From contig CM055073.1 of the NCBI GenBank assembly GCA_029204045.2, positions 22,700,502 to 22,764,501 on the forward strand: 64,000 nucleotides of DNA, written 5' to 3'. Positions within the stretch are counted from its first letter, which is position 1. Each line of letters begins with the position of its first letter. Of this stretch, positions 32,341 through 44,175 are shown one piece after another. The DNA comes from Tillandsia leiboldiana (lineage: Eukaryota > Streptophyta > Magnoliopsida > Poales > Bromeliaceae). The position numbers and the translations under genes were made by a program. The notes under the pieces were generated by a model. That model saw only the letters and a program-made list of their open reading frames with translations, was not told where the DNA came from and did no database searches.

Positions 32341-32642
32341 GATGATAAATATTTGCGATTTGCGATTTGTGCGATGAGGGTTTTTTTAAAACATAATCCT
32401 AAAAACTTTTAAAATATGCCAACTAACTCTCTAAAAAAAAAAAAAAATTATAAAATTAATCTTACTTTTGCCGGCACCACGTCGGATAGACCACCTAAAG
32501 ATGGTGAACTATATATACCGAAGACAGTGAATTATTCACCGCTTTCGACACATTCCACGCCACTTAGCCAAATTTCGCGTTCGTTCCATAACTTAACCAA
32601 TTTCTTTTCAATCGTTCAGCGTTTTTAATACAATGAAAAAGA

Positions 32643-32815
32643 CGTTGAACAGTTCAGCGCCTTTAGCATTGCACTAAAGGCGCTGAACGATTCAACGCCT
32701 TTAGTATAAATGTTAAAGGTATTGAACGATTCAGCGCCTTCGGCATAAATGCTAAAGGCGTTGAACGATTCAGCGTCTTTAGTACTAAAGGCGCTGAATC
32801 ATTCAATACCTTCTT
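32643..32815. repeat. dyad array, GGCGYTGAACGATTCARCGCC type
   Basis: Four or five inverted repeats with the centre TGAACGATTCA and flanking GGCG/CGCC plus CTTTAG arms, in tandem with TATAAATG linkers. Confidence 0.82.
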
Positions 32816-32959
32816 CACCAACAAAACCCCGCATGGTACAGTGCCATCACTTTCCCTTCTTCACAACATAATCGCACAGTAACCCCCCTCTCTCCCGCTC
32901 TCCCCATCTCCCTACTCTCGTCTCCATCGCCGAAGCCTGCCGTCACCGTCGCATAGCAG

Positions 32960-33350
32960 GTTGTTTCATTTCCATTTCCCTCTCCCTCTCTCTCTCACTG
33001 TCCCCCTCTCTCTCTCTAACTGAGAGAGAGATCTCTCCCTCTCTTTCTCACTGGCCCTCTCCCTCTTACTCTATCTCGCACACTCTCTCTCCCACTGTTC
33101 TCTCTCACAATAAAAGAGAACAGTGAGAGCTTCTCTCTCACTGTGAGAGATCTCACTATGTGATCTCTCACGGTGAGCTCTCATAGTGAGAGATTCACTG
33201 TGAGAGACTCATAGTGAAATCTCTCAGTGTGAGAGTTCTCTCTCAGAAGAGTTCTCAGTGAGATCTCTCACTGTCCCTCTCTCTCTCTCTAACTAAGAGA
33301 GGATCTCACAGTGAGATATCTCACAGTGAGAGAGGACTCACTGTGAGAGT
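32960..33350. repeat. CT/GA-rich tract with repeated CTCTCACTGTGAGAG palindromes
   Basis: Mostly CTCTCT and GAGAGA with many TCTCACTGTGAGA-type inverted repeats. It can fold extensively. It lies just before the MURA-like start codon. Confidence 0.8.
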
Positions 33351-33386
33351 ATTCATGGCTAATTCAATATTTTTTTTGTAGTTAAT

Positions 33387-33411
33387 ATGGCTAATCGTCG
33401 CATGTCACTAA
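33387..33411 (+). pseudogene. MURA-like transposase, first codons, cut by Harbinger
   Basis: ATG at 33387 opens MANRRMSL. The next codons (SVHWDG) are found across the Harbinger element at 39285 onward, in frame once one TAA target copy is removed. The MANRRMSLSVHWDG start fits N-termini of plant Mutator-like transposases (recognised by general similarity, not by search). Confidence 0.5.
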
Positions 33412-33649
33412 GGCTCCGTTTAGTTCGGGGATAAGAAAAATTTAATTATACCGGGGATAGGTATAAGTTATGGTATTAGCAGGAATTAGTGTAAAATTCT
33501 GTTTGGTTGGGTTTAAGAGTTATACCGGGTTTAAAGAAAATTGTGTTTAGTAAATTATATAGGAATAAGGAGAATAAGATGAATAAGAAAAAATTGTGTT
33601 TGGTTGAGTATAGAGGAATAAGAAGAATTGAGAGGGGATAAATATGTGT

Positions 33650-34035
33650 ATTGACTATTTTGCCCTTTCTGATATAATTTAAAAATAAAATAAATTATGA
33701 TATTAATCAACCTAATAATAAATTTAAATTAATATTAAAAAAATTTAAAAATATTTAAAAATAAATATTAAATATTTAAAAGTACTTAAAAATGATAGAA
33801 AATTTTAAAATAAAATATTTAAAATTTTTTATTCATTATAATTTTCAAACCATTAACCAATAGATAAGCAAATTTTAAATATTTTCTTTTAAAATTTTCT
33901 ATGATTCTTAAATACTTTTAAATATTTTTTTTAATTTTTTAATATTAATCTAAATTTATTATAAGGTTGATTAATACCATATTTTTTTTTATTTTTCAAA
34001 TTTATCATAAAGGGTAAAATAGTCAATAAAAAAAC
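33650..34035. repeat. large imperfect palindrome in the Harbinger left end
   Basis: Left arm TGACTATTTTGCCCTTTCTG...TTAATCAACCTAATAATA and right arm ...TTATAAGGTTGATTAATACC...AAAGGGTAAAATAGTCA are inverse, about 150 bp each, with an A/T-rich middle. It is either a nested foldback MITE or a feature of the element. Confidence 0.72.
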
Positions 34036-34543
34036 TTAATAAAAATTCGGTACTAATTATAAATAAGTCAATATACCAATAAAAATCTGTCTGGATGTTA
34101 AATAAAATTAAAGCAGAATGTCATGACACAATATTGTTAATAATCAACCAAACAAATGTGAGAAATAATGACATTACACAAACGGAAATTGCCCCAATTA
34201 TAGGACCAACATAATAATTAGCAAATTCAATCATATACAATTCAGTCCATTATGTTCATAAAGATCACACAATATTAAATCCTTTACATACGATCCCATT
34301 GTAATCATAATTTAGTTCAATACACATAATTCAGTCATTTACATACAATCCCATTGTAATCATAATTCAGTTCAATACACATAAGAAAAATCCTTTACAT
34401 ACAATCCAATTCTAATCATAATTCAATTCAATACACATAATTCAGTCCTTTACATAATTCAGTTCATACATTATTTTACAAACACATTGTAATCATACAA
34501 TCACATATAATACACATTTCTTATATTGCAATCACATATATAT

Positions 34544-35938
34544 CTAACTTCGATTATTCCATAACTGGTCTGTTATAATTGTGCGCAACACGTTGCCTCT
34601 GCGTGATTCAGTAGTACCAACAGAATCAACCGTTTCCTCGACATCTAAATCCGTAGGTTTTTCCTCTAACACATCGTTAAATATAGCATCCGTACCTTGG
34701 TGTCGTCGAATAAAATTGTGTATAACGCAACATGCCATCGCAATCTGACATTGGACTTTATATGGAAACGGTGTTGCAACAGTCAAGATCTTGAAGCGCT
34801 TCTTTAAAATACCAAATGTTTTCTCCACCACATTTCTCAATTGTGCATGTCGATGATTATATAGGTCGCGCGGACTTCGATGAGTGCGACCTCGTGTGTT
34901 TCCCTCAAATTGGCTAATATGGTAACGCTCCCCCCGATATGGTGCAAGAAATCTTTTTGTATTTGCATAGCCTGAATCTACCAAATAATATTTGCCTATA
35001 GATTTTACCAAACATGTACAATGTTAATTTTTATATACCCCATCATTAAAGTAATGTAAAAGATAAATTTTTGTGTACCATATACCTTCAGGCACAGTGA
35101 ATCCTCCACTTTCGCATGCCCATCGGAGTACTCTCATGTCAGCTACTGATCCCTCCCAACCAGTGCAGACAAATAGGAAGTTATGGTCGAAGGATACTAC
35201 AGCCATCATGTTTTGCGAAGTAAATCCTTTGCGATTCTGGAATCTCGGTTGCTTGCTCCTGCTGACAACCACGGAAATATGTGTCCCATCAATCACACCA
35301 ATTGCATTCTGCCAATAAACATCAAACATAGTAAGTCAATTAATATAATGTACACTGGTGACATATAAGTGAACTAACTAATATAAAAGCATACATACCT
35401 TGAATGGGTGAAAATTGACATTATCTCTAATTCGGGCATGCACCGAAACATTATTCGGCGGAAGTGTTATGTAATCGTCTTTCAACGTCACAATCGCCCG
35501 AAGCACATTGTTGAAATGTCGACTGATAGTTTCACCCGAATGTTGAAATGTTTCAGCAATTACCCTATTAGCCACCCCATGTCCAACGCAAAACATAAAT
35601 ATTCCCAACTGTTCCTCAATTGTCATATGGCGTGTGTTTTGTACCAATCCCTTTCGGACTAGCTCATCGCGTAGTGCGATGAAAGTCGTGGTCCGCATTC
35701 GAAACTGGTCGTACCCACGGTCAGGATGGCCATTCAATATATCACATATTACCTGGTGCCCTGTGAATGGACGGGTTCGACACGGTTGTTTGTCGACAGT
35801 TTGACTAGATGTCAAGTAACCTTGCTGAATCAACATCGCAAATACCTCACCCCAATAGTCGTCATCATCATCTAAAAGGTCCCTTAAGATGGTATTGATT
35901 GTGGAGGAAAACACATGACCATCATTCGAATCACCCAT
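34544..35938 (-). CDS. Harbinger-type DDE transposase
   Basis: Three exons, 35938-35399, 35308-35086 and 34995-34544, give 404 residues. The N-terminal part carries a conserved helical region (FRMRTTTFIALRDELV ... GIFMFCVGHGVANRVIAETF). The nuclease acids are D187 (VIDGTH), D261 (LVDSGYANT) and E312 (NVVEKTFGILKKRF). Introns use AAG|GTATGT...GGCAG|AAT and GAAG|GTATAT...TATAG|GC, and frame is kept across both. The family cuts and pastes DNA at TWA targets together with a Myb-like partner. No lesion seen. Confidence 0.92.
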
Positions 35939-36157
35939 TTATGCTGTAAGTACAATATAGATTCAACACCGACAATCGCAACATATGACGTTGTAATACA
36001 ACACTACTTCAAGCATGCTTGTTAATACTATCAATATTTAAAGAGTACATCAAACATCATGCAAACAAAATTGAAATGTCTTCTGAGCATAATACATAAG
36101 ATGGCAATAAAATAAAGAAACAAACAAAGGCATAAACATTTTTAAAAAAACCTACAT

Positions 36158-37408
36158 TCAAGGAAAAAATGGCCTATATACACCCGATTGCATTGCCACT
36201 TGACGGTCAACCCACATTATTGCATAGTCGTCGATCATGGTCATAAAGAGTTCACGACTATTTGGATCTTTCAGTGCGTCCCCTGCAATAAACACTTTTT
36301 CCGGAGTAATGCCTGGCATCGCATACACTCGGGTCATGCAATCGGAAATGGTTGAAATAATAATTTTGTTGGTCTTTTCGTGCTGATAAATTTCACGGGC
36401 AAGCTCAAGCTTTTGCCTGCCTATATCAACCAGCTCAGATATTACACTAAGCCTGGCATCAGGTTTGCGCCGGCGACCCCCAGAGGACGAGGTATGTTTG
36501 GGTGGAGGGTTTGTGGGTTGTGGAGAGCGTGGTCGTTTGCTTCCTGAGCTATGCCCGCTCCCGCTAGCACTACCTCCGACATTGGGGATTTCAGGAGTAG
36601 AAGATGGGTAGTCGGAGGTTTGCGGCGCCCTGATATTCGCATATTGAGGCGCTGCAGAAGATCCTGCTTCAAATGGAGTTTGTGAGATATTAAAAGCCGA
36701 CATTTTTACTCCAAGATTAGTATCATCCTCACCAGGGGAAGATGAGGATGAACTTTCAACTGTTTGGGCTGCAGGCATAGTTGATGCAAAACCATATCGG
36801 CCAGTGGCCGTTGTTTTTTCTGTCAAGAACGCCAAATCCTTATATGGCGGAAATGACCTATCTCGACATTTTCCATATGACGGATTTTCCTGTTGAATAG
36901 GAATAAGAAATGTATAATGTCAATTATGCTTATAGTATGCGAGACTTTAGAAAAAAGTTTCTGATTTACAGGATAGGGTCAATACCGCTATGATTGCATC
37001 CCAGTCAGTTGGAGCACCTGGGGTCGGGATATTGTTGATATAATCCCAACTCCATCCACTCTTGTTGCCTAAATAGTTATAAAGACTGTATGAGCGCTTT
37101 AAAACTTTTAGCCTATTTTTTATCTGCTCCTTGGTCAGTTGAAAATTGGTCCTAGCATTGAATGCCGCAATGATTCGAACCCACGCTACACTGGTGAACG
37201 GCCCATTCACGTAGTTCCCCAGTGTATGCTCTTCAGTGAGCAAAGACAAGAATATTGCGTCCATACTGTCAGTCCAATTATGGGTTCGGGTATGATATTG
37301 GGCACGCTGCCCAGAAGAACCCTCCTGAGATCCTAGGAAATTAGAGAGTGGGTCGAAAGCCACACTTTTTCTGGCTTGATGCTTGGCGTGTTTCTTGGCG
37401 GGACGCAT
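36158..37408 (-). CDS. Myb/SANT-like Harbinger accessory protein
   Basis: Two exons, 37408-36986 and 36889-36158, give 384 residues. Residues about 40-140 (NWTDSMDAIFLSLLTEE ... QLTKEQIKNRLKVLKRSYSL ... WDYINNIPTPGAPTDWDAII) form a trihelix Myb-like DNA-binding domain. A Ser/Pro-rich linker with a basic KRPRSPQP patch and a C-terminal helical region follow. The donor is GCG|GTATTG and the acceptor CAACAG|GAAAAT. In PIF/Pong elements this protein binds the ends and recruits the transposase to the nucleus. It lies 219 bp upstream of the transposase, same strand. Confidence 0.88.
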
Positions 37409-37496
37409 CTGGAAGAAGAGTTATATGCTTTATTTGAAGGCACAATGATACCAATAAGTAAAGTAGAAATAAAGGGGAATTGTAATTTAGTATTGG

Positions 37497-37935
37497 ACTC
37501 AATTGGTTGCCACATAGTATGGGGTTGCATTGCATTCTAAATCCATGTCATCCATCAGATACTTATGACAATCGTCATCATCGTCCGTATTGTTCGCAAT
37601 TATCCGACAAAGACAGTTTTCCGCTACTATATGTATGCCCAGTTTTTGTGCTGGTGGTGACCCTGTTGCGAGGTTGTTGCCATAATGTGTGCTGGTTGTC
37701 ACCCTGTTGCAATCTTGTCTGCTGGTTGTGTGTATGCTGCCTATTACTCTATTGGCATATTATGTGTTGTTCGTGTGTATGCTGCCTATCATCCGATTGT
37801 TTTTTTTTTTTTTAAATATTTTTTGACTCAATTGATTGCCAATTGGTATGGGGGTGCAGTGGAATGTAAATCCATGCCAATCCATCAAATACCTATGGCA
37901 ATCGTCATCATCGTCCATATGTTTAGCATATCTGA
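37497..37935. repeat. direct repeat of about 105 bp upstream of the Myb-like gene
   Basis: ACTCAATTGGTTGCCA...CAATCGTCATCATCGTCC occurs near 37497-37590 and again near 37828-37920. Copies of CAACAGGGTGA and its inverse lie between and to the right. This fits the subterminal repeats typical of DNA transposons. Confidence 0.75.
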
Positions 37936-38517
37936 AGCAACAGGGGGATAGGCTGCATACACACACACATCACATAAGATGGCAACAGGGAATAGGCCGC
38001 ATACACACAAACATCACATATGCTGGCAACAGGGTGACAATCAACACCCAAACATCACATAATATGGCAATAGGGTGATAGGCATCAGCACACAATTTTT
38101 CTCAACAGGATTACAACCTGCACGCCAACAAGATGGCAACAGTATAACAACCAGCACAAGCAATGGGCAACATGATGCCAACAAGGTGGTGATCCAGCAC
38201 ATATTTTAGCAATAACATTGCAACACAATGCCAACAAGACTAACTAAAAATTGGCAACAATATGGCGAGAGATTTTGAGAACAAGCACACATTATGGCAA
38301 TGACAACAGGTTGACCACATGCACACATTATGCCATCAAGATGAAAACAGGGTGAATCGAAGCACAGATTAAGACACTCATAGAGGGCATACCTTTGTGA
38401 AATATTCCAAACCTGTTAAGAAGCAAGTGCTTAAGAGCGTGGCTGCCTGAGAATAAGATAGATGGAGCTAGGGGCGATGACGGCGCGGCGGCCCGAGCTC
38501 GGTGTACGCGGATAGCG

Positions 38518-38972
38518 TTGCCGCAGCGGAGTCGCGACGCAGATAGGGTTGCCGCAGAGGGGCCGCGACGCGGAGAGGGTTGTCGCAGCGGGGGTGGCGA
38601 CGCGGAGAGGGTTGCCGCAGAGGGGCCGCAGCGCGGAGAGGGTTGCCGCAGAGGGCCGCGGCGCGGAGAGGGTTGCCGCAGAGGGGCCGCAGCGGAGAGG
38701 GTTGCCGCAGAGGGGCTGCGGAGTGGAGAGGGTTGCCGCAGAGGGGCCGCAGCGGAGAGGGTTGCCGCAGAGGGGCCGCAGCGGAGAGGGTTGCCGCAGA
38801 GGGGCCGCGGCGCGGAGAGGGTTGCCGCAGAGGGGCCGCGGTGCGGAGATGGTTGCCGCAGAGGGGCCGCAGCGGAGAGGGTTGCCGCAAAGGGGCCGTG
38901 ACGCGGAGAGGGTTGCCGCAGAGGGGCCGTAGATGGGAGAGGGTTGCCGCAGGGGGCCGCGACGGAGATCGG
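38518..38972. repeat. GC-rich minisatellite, about 15 units of 28-32 bp
   Basis: Units start GTTGCCGCAGAGGGGCCGC and end CGGAGAGG. They vary mainly at GCGGCGCGG/GCAGCGG. All six frames are open across it because unit lengths differ and stop triplets are rare, so the long frames here are not called as genes. It lies in the Harbinger end next to the Myb-like gene's upstream side. Confidence 0.92.
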
Positions 38973-39281
38973 GGAGAGGAAGATCTGTATTTGGAGAAGA
39001 TGAAGAAGGGGGAGAAGATGGAAAATGGAGAAATGAAGCTTTGTTCGAAGATGGGGGAGAAGGGGAGAAGGAGACAGTGCACCCACATGACACCATCGAT
39101 TCCCGTGCCAAAATTCCATTCCCGTGTATTCCATGTGGGGGTGGGAACACCAATTCCTACCCCCAAACTCATTATTCTCAATCAATGAGAATAACTATTC
39201 TCAAAATTATAATTCCTGTTTGGGTATAAAACTGGGGATAAGGAGGTTATCCCCCCTTTATCCCCGTTACCAAACGGTGGC

Positions 39282-39699
39282 TAAGTGTTCATTGGGATGG
39301 ATAGTTAGTTATGGATGAGAATGGTCCAAAATATGTCAGCGGTCGAAAAAATTAATCGTGATACATTCTGATTCTACATATACTAGTTTCGAGACGAGAA
39401 TGTATCGTTTAGTAAATTGTACAAGAGAAGAATTTCGTTTAAAATTCACTATTCGTTCCCCCACATTCGGTAGTGAATATTTAGCTCGCGAAGTAGTAGA
39501 TGATGAATCATTGGAGGGAATGATTGGATTATGTGAACATTATGATTTTGTGAGGACAAACATTGAGAAAGATCTACATCCGTTAGAGAATTTTGAATCG
39601 CAAGGTTATTACACGAGAATACTCCACAATTATATTGATGTGGGTCCTTCGCCAATGTAATGGGTGATCAAAATATACTAAGTGAAGATTGTGTAAGAA
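39282..39699 (+). pseudogene. MURA-like transposase, N-terminal fragment between Harbinger and LTR G2
   Basis: The frame continues with stops and shifts (ENGPKYVSGR, KINRDT), then an open stretch from 39358: YRLVNCTREEFRLKFTIRSP, VVDDESLEGMIGLCEHYDFV and DLHPLENFES. It resembles the N-terminal domain of MuDR-type transposases. It ends at the AAGAA target of LTR G2 and resumes at 60311. Disabled by stops and two insertions. Confidence 0.55.
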
Positions 39700-41685
39700 T
39701 GTAATAACAACAATTTTTGAATTTCAGAATAGTATGAAATTTCAGTAATTGGAATGAAAGTAATTTCTTCCGAAATTTAAAGAGGGTGCTGTTATTAGCT
39801 TTTTGAGGATTTATTTCTCGGAATGGCTTTCACAGGGTTATAGGTGAAAAGTAGCTTAAGAGACTGGTCAAATCCGTTTGTAAATCCGGGGTGCGTGTTG
39901 CACCGGAAAATGTGAAAAATGAAATTTTGACGGGCAGGCGAGTTCTCTCCGTAAAATATTCGAGCTGACTTTTAGGTGAGATATTCGGATAGAAAGGTCG
40001 GCACTTTGTCGGCATCATCAACGGAGAACCACGGTGTGATTGGATCTCAAATCCGACTTACAGATCTTCTGAAAATACACTTTTACCGTAACGGATCCAA
40101 AAGGCAGTTTTGGGTATTTTCGGTACCCGTTAAGGGATATCAGTGCATCGGAATATGTGAAATCAGATAAAAAGGATTTTGCACGCTTTTTGAGGTTTTT
40201 GGTGTGGGGGTACGATTTTTTTTTTTTGAAAAAAAAGAAAAGAAAAAGAAGAAGTTTATCTTGGGGGGACAATTTATTATTTCTTTTAAGTTGTTTTAGG
40301 TGTGGGGTCCACAAGGATAGTTAGGATTAGGCTTTGGGTAGATCCTAATTAGCCTTAACCTATCTTTTTCCTCCCTCATCTGGTGAACAAGAGAAAAAGA
40401 AACCCTAGACTTGCACTTCTTCTTCTTCCTCTTCTCCGAATGACGTCATGCCGCGTCGAAACCGGAGCCGGACTAAACCTGGGCGGGCCCTCCTTGCAGT
40501 GCCGCGCAGCAGAGCATCCGCATGCGTGCGCCGCCACCTTGAGCTGTGGCGAGCTGCGCGGGGTTCATCTCTGCACGCCGTGCGGACGCCTGCTGTTGCC
40601 TCCTGTCGCGCCAGGGCGCGCGGGCCCGAGCGCGCGGGCCGCACGAGGACCAGGCCGTGCGGAGCCCGAGCCGCACGGGCCTGCGCGCAGGGAGGCTTGG
40701 CCACGTCCCCTACTCCCTTGTGGTCGTGGGCGCCCAGATCTAGGAATGCCCTGTGTTGCTCACTCCATGGCAGCAGCTCCACCTTTCCTTTGGTTGCTCT
40801 TTTTTTTGGGCAAAGCAACGATGGTGGTTCATTTTTCGTCGTTGGCTGCGGTCATCGTTGGCCTGAGCCATCTTGGTCTTCGGCATGGCCATCGCGGCAA
40901 CATCGCCGAGCTCCGATATCTCCTCGGTTTGTGTGTCGGGCTGTGCCACGTCCGACGAAGATGGTTTTGGAGGTACAAATTATTTCAGCACGCTCCTCGG
41001 ATAATCATTTTCGCTCCGGACAGCGAGCATGGCCTTCCTTGCATCGAGATCTTTGAAGCTTCACCGCTGGTTCGCCTCAGATGTGCACGATTTTTGGTAA
41101 AAATAATATTTATCCTTTATTTATATTTTTATGCAATTTTTGGAACGGTTATGATCCGAAATGGAAATCGGCCGCATGGGTTGCCTCAGGCAACGTGCAC
41201 GAGCCCTTGGACTGTTTGTCCATGATCCACGGCCTTTGTGGAAGTGTAATAGGGGTTTCAGAGTCGATTCTGATAATTTTGGAAAAATCAGTTCGACTTA
41301 ATTGTGTTTAGAAGTATTTGACAATTTTAGCGTTAGTGTTTGCTGTCCCGGCACCTACTTCGGTGCATTTTGGGACAGTGGGTGATCTAGTAAATTATTA
41401 GGATTTTTTCGGATCAGTTTGGAGGTTCCGTGAGAGTTTCGGGGAATTTTCAGTGGGATTCAAAAGCCGGTTTAAGGAATCGATCTTTCCTTTAGTGTTG
41501 GAATAGAGAGATGGGGTTTTTTTGAGTGTTGAGTCCAGTTTTGACTCGGTGAATTTTTTTGCAGGTTCGGTCTTTGATCGGGAGCATCGTGAGAGTCCGA
41601 TGGTTCGCCGATTTAGATGGGTACACCCTTAAAACTCTTTTATCACATGTTTGATATATATGCAGAATTCCTTACATGGAAAAAT

Positions 41686-44175
41686 TGTCACGCCCCAGAG
41701 GTTTAAATAAGTGAAAAACGTATATCTTTTTTTTTTGAAACAACTAAACTCTCCGGTACGTGCCAGACCCGCCACATATACAAATTCACCCCACGGACGG
41801 ACGGAGTCACCTTTGTATATGCACGGCGTCACCATCGCGATACACACTTTAACCACACAGTCAATATGAGAAGTAAGGAGAGGTATTACAATCTATCACA
41901 ACTACTAATACCGTCACAAGGTTGCCAAAACGGTGTCCACACGACACCCGATTTTTAAAACATTTTCACAATCTCATTCCTGGCGGCTACATAACTTTGA
42001 AAGGATAAATCCACGGGTTTGTAAAACAGTGCCCACACGACACTCAGTTTTGAAAACGTTTTCGCAATCACTTTTTCATTTAAAACATGCCGCATGCAAG
42101 TTTAGTAGAAACATAAAAGAGGACGGTCCAACACTAAGTCAAAAGTTCAACCCAACATCCACATTAATCCGCACTTAAAGCAACCACAAAACACACTAAC
42201 CAAAACAACCAAGATAACCAAAAGAAAGTAAAGTAAAAACACGTCACCAGCCCCAAACGGGCTAAACTACTCTATGTCGCAGCCTCACCGTCGTCCCGAA
42301 TCCCACCCCTGAACGGACCTGTCACAGTGTGGGAAGTCAGTGACAAAAAGAGTAGATGTAAACAAGTATGATGCAGTAAATACTGAAAAGCAAACAAACC
42401 GATAACCAGAGCATCCAACTTTTCCCTCATGAGTCACTATATCCCCTGTTTAGTCAGAAACGAAGCACCTGCCAGAAGGTCTAAAGACCCCCGAGCGAAA
42501 AGAACACCTTGCTCGCACCTCGGTGCTATTAACCCCTCCACGGTACTCGTGCGGCACCTTGAGCGGCCGTGAGGGGTCCCCACTACGTCACCTTGTGGGG
42601 TACACGGGTCAACGTACCACCCTTCCGGAAAAGTACACCGATGCGGTGGCCAAACCGCTGGTGTGCGTGTAAGCAACCATGAGCATAATTGCCGAAATCG
42701 GCGTGTAGTAAAGCACCGCGACATTCAGTCGCCACAGTTAGAATTTAAAAAGGGATTCTCATGCAATAGGGGTTAGACAATAACAAATGGCACATCTACA
42801 TTACTCTTACAAGTTGTAACTGAAAACGTACTTCGAAACACAAACAACGGTACCCACCTCGAAGTGCGTTGCCTGGAACACCTGAAACCGACCCGCGCTC
42901 ACAACCGTCTCCCGGACCTAAAAAGTCCCCAAAAGAACAGTAGGTAAGACTTAAATTCGCTTGTAGAAAAACTGAGGTCCCGAACACGCAAGATAAGACG
43001 AAGACTTAGCGGCGGTAGCGGCTTGTGACGGATGACGCGACCGCGCCCCATGCGACACCGCTACCGCCGCGCAACGGATGACGCGACCGTGCCCCATGCG
43101 ACACCGCCCGCGGTGCGGCCGCACGGGCACCAGCCCCGCGCGGCGCCGCATGCGGTGCTGCCGCGCGGGCACCTGCCCCGCGCGGCGCTACATGCGGCAC
43201 AGCCGTGCGAGCACCAGTCCCGCGCGGCGCCGCATGCTGTGCGACCGCGCGGGCACCTGCCCCGCGCGGCGCTGCATGCGGCACAGCCGCGCGGGCTCCA
43301 GCCCCGCGCGGTGCCGCATGCGGTGCGGCCCAGCCGCGCGGGCACCAGCCCCGCATGCGGCGCGGCCGCGCGGGCACTTGCCCCGCGCGGTGCCGCATGC
43401 GGCACAACCGCGCGAGTGCCTGTCCCGCGTGGCGCTGCTTGCGGCGCGGCCACGCGGGCACCAGCCCCGTACGGCACCGCACGCGTGCGGCGCAACCGAG
43501 CGGCGCCGCCCGGGGTGCGGCGGCGGTCACGAGGCGATGGCGGTGCTCTAGGGCATCGCGGCGGCGGCGGTGCTCTCGGGCATCACGGCGACGTCGGTGC
43601 TCTAGGTCATCGCGGCGGCGGTGACGGCGAGACCTAACGAAACGGAAAAAGCGAAAACCCTAAAAGCCGAAAACACCCGATGAAAGTACGAAAATAACAC
43701 TCCGTTTACCTCGATCGATCGGAGAAGACGATCTGTTCACCCTCCCGGCTTCCGGCACTTTGATCGAAGAAGATCGGGATTTCCGCTTTTCTTTTCCTCT
43801 TTTCTCTCCGGCTAGGGTTTTCTTTTCTTGAAGGGAAAAATAATTTCTTTCTTTGTGCATACGATTAAAACCCCACATCTGGATATTTATCTGATAAAAA
43901 ATGGATCCCAATCTCCTTGAAAAGCATGCCAAACACTTAGCACGGATTCCGGCGCACACTACGGGTACCGCGACCGTCAACACCCCATTCCGGAAGATCC
44001 ATAAGTCGGATTTCAGATCCGATCGCACTGCCGTTCATCGTTTTTCGGGCTCTATCATAGAAAAAAACCGCAATTCCCGACGATCAACACAAGAAAACTC
44101 GATTATTCAACACCCCATGGCAAAGACTTTATTAGCAAGGAAGTAAAAGAGTACAGAAAAAGTTAGGATATTACA
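41686..44175 (-). mobile_element. solo gypsy LTR G3, inverted, inside G2
   Basis: On the minus strand it starts TGTAATATCCTAAC (44175) and ends CTGGGGCGTGACA (41686), 2490 bp. The flanks AAAAT (41681-41685) and AAAAA (44176-44180) differ by one base. Same family as G1 and G2: the GTGTCGTGTGGGCAC blocks near 41930-42060 are inverted matches of 59970-60000. Confidence 0.72.
43090..43500. repeat. GC-rich minisatellite in LTR G3
   Basis: Alternating units around GCGCGGGCACCAGCCCCGCG and GCCGCATGCGGTGCG repeat about nine times at roughly 45 bp. Long open frames in all six frames result from composition. Confidence 0.88.

Larger units (their letters stand above)
32376..33386 (+). mobile_element. 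probable left end and leader of a Mutator-like element
   Basis: From GGTTTTTTTAAAACATAAT the layout (A/T-rich end, TTACTTTTGCC, then CACC...GTGAATTATTCACCG) follows that of the Mutator-type MITE at 19346. A short-dyad array (32643-32815) and CT/GA-rich sequence come next, then an ATG at 33387 that opens a MURA-like frame. The border is approximate and no matching right end is in the window. Confidence 0.45.
33412..39281 (-). mobile_element. PIF-Harbinger transposon, apparently complete, 5.9 kb
   Basis: Ends GGCTCCGTTTAGTTCGGGG (33412) and, inverted, GCCACCGTTTGGTAACGGGG (39281), flanked by the 3-bp duplication TAA (33409-33411, 39282-39284). It carries two minus-strand genes, a DDE transposase (34544-35938) and a Myb/SANT-like protein (36158-37408), both without stops when spliced. 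The pair is what plant PIF/Pong elements need to move. The element sits in the start of a MURA-like gene. Subterminal parts hold a palindromic AT region, direct repeats and a GC-rich minisatellite. Confidence 0.92.

Noticed and set aside
38328..39188. Long open frames on both strands over the GC-rich minisatellite
   Set aside because: All six frames are open because of the repeat composition; the encoded peptides are rotated versions of the same unit and resemble no family.
40383..41225. 280-codon plus-strand frame in LTR G2
   Set aside because: Lies in the GC-rich part of a long LTR, overlaps open frames on the other strand, and has no recognisable domain; LTR transcripts could use it but nothing supports that.
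43006..43637. Open frames of 120-200 codons in LTR G3
   Set aside because: They follow from a GC-rich 45-bp minisatellite; no domain, and frames are open on both strands.
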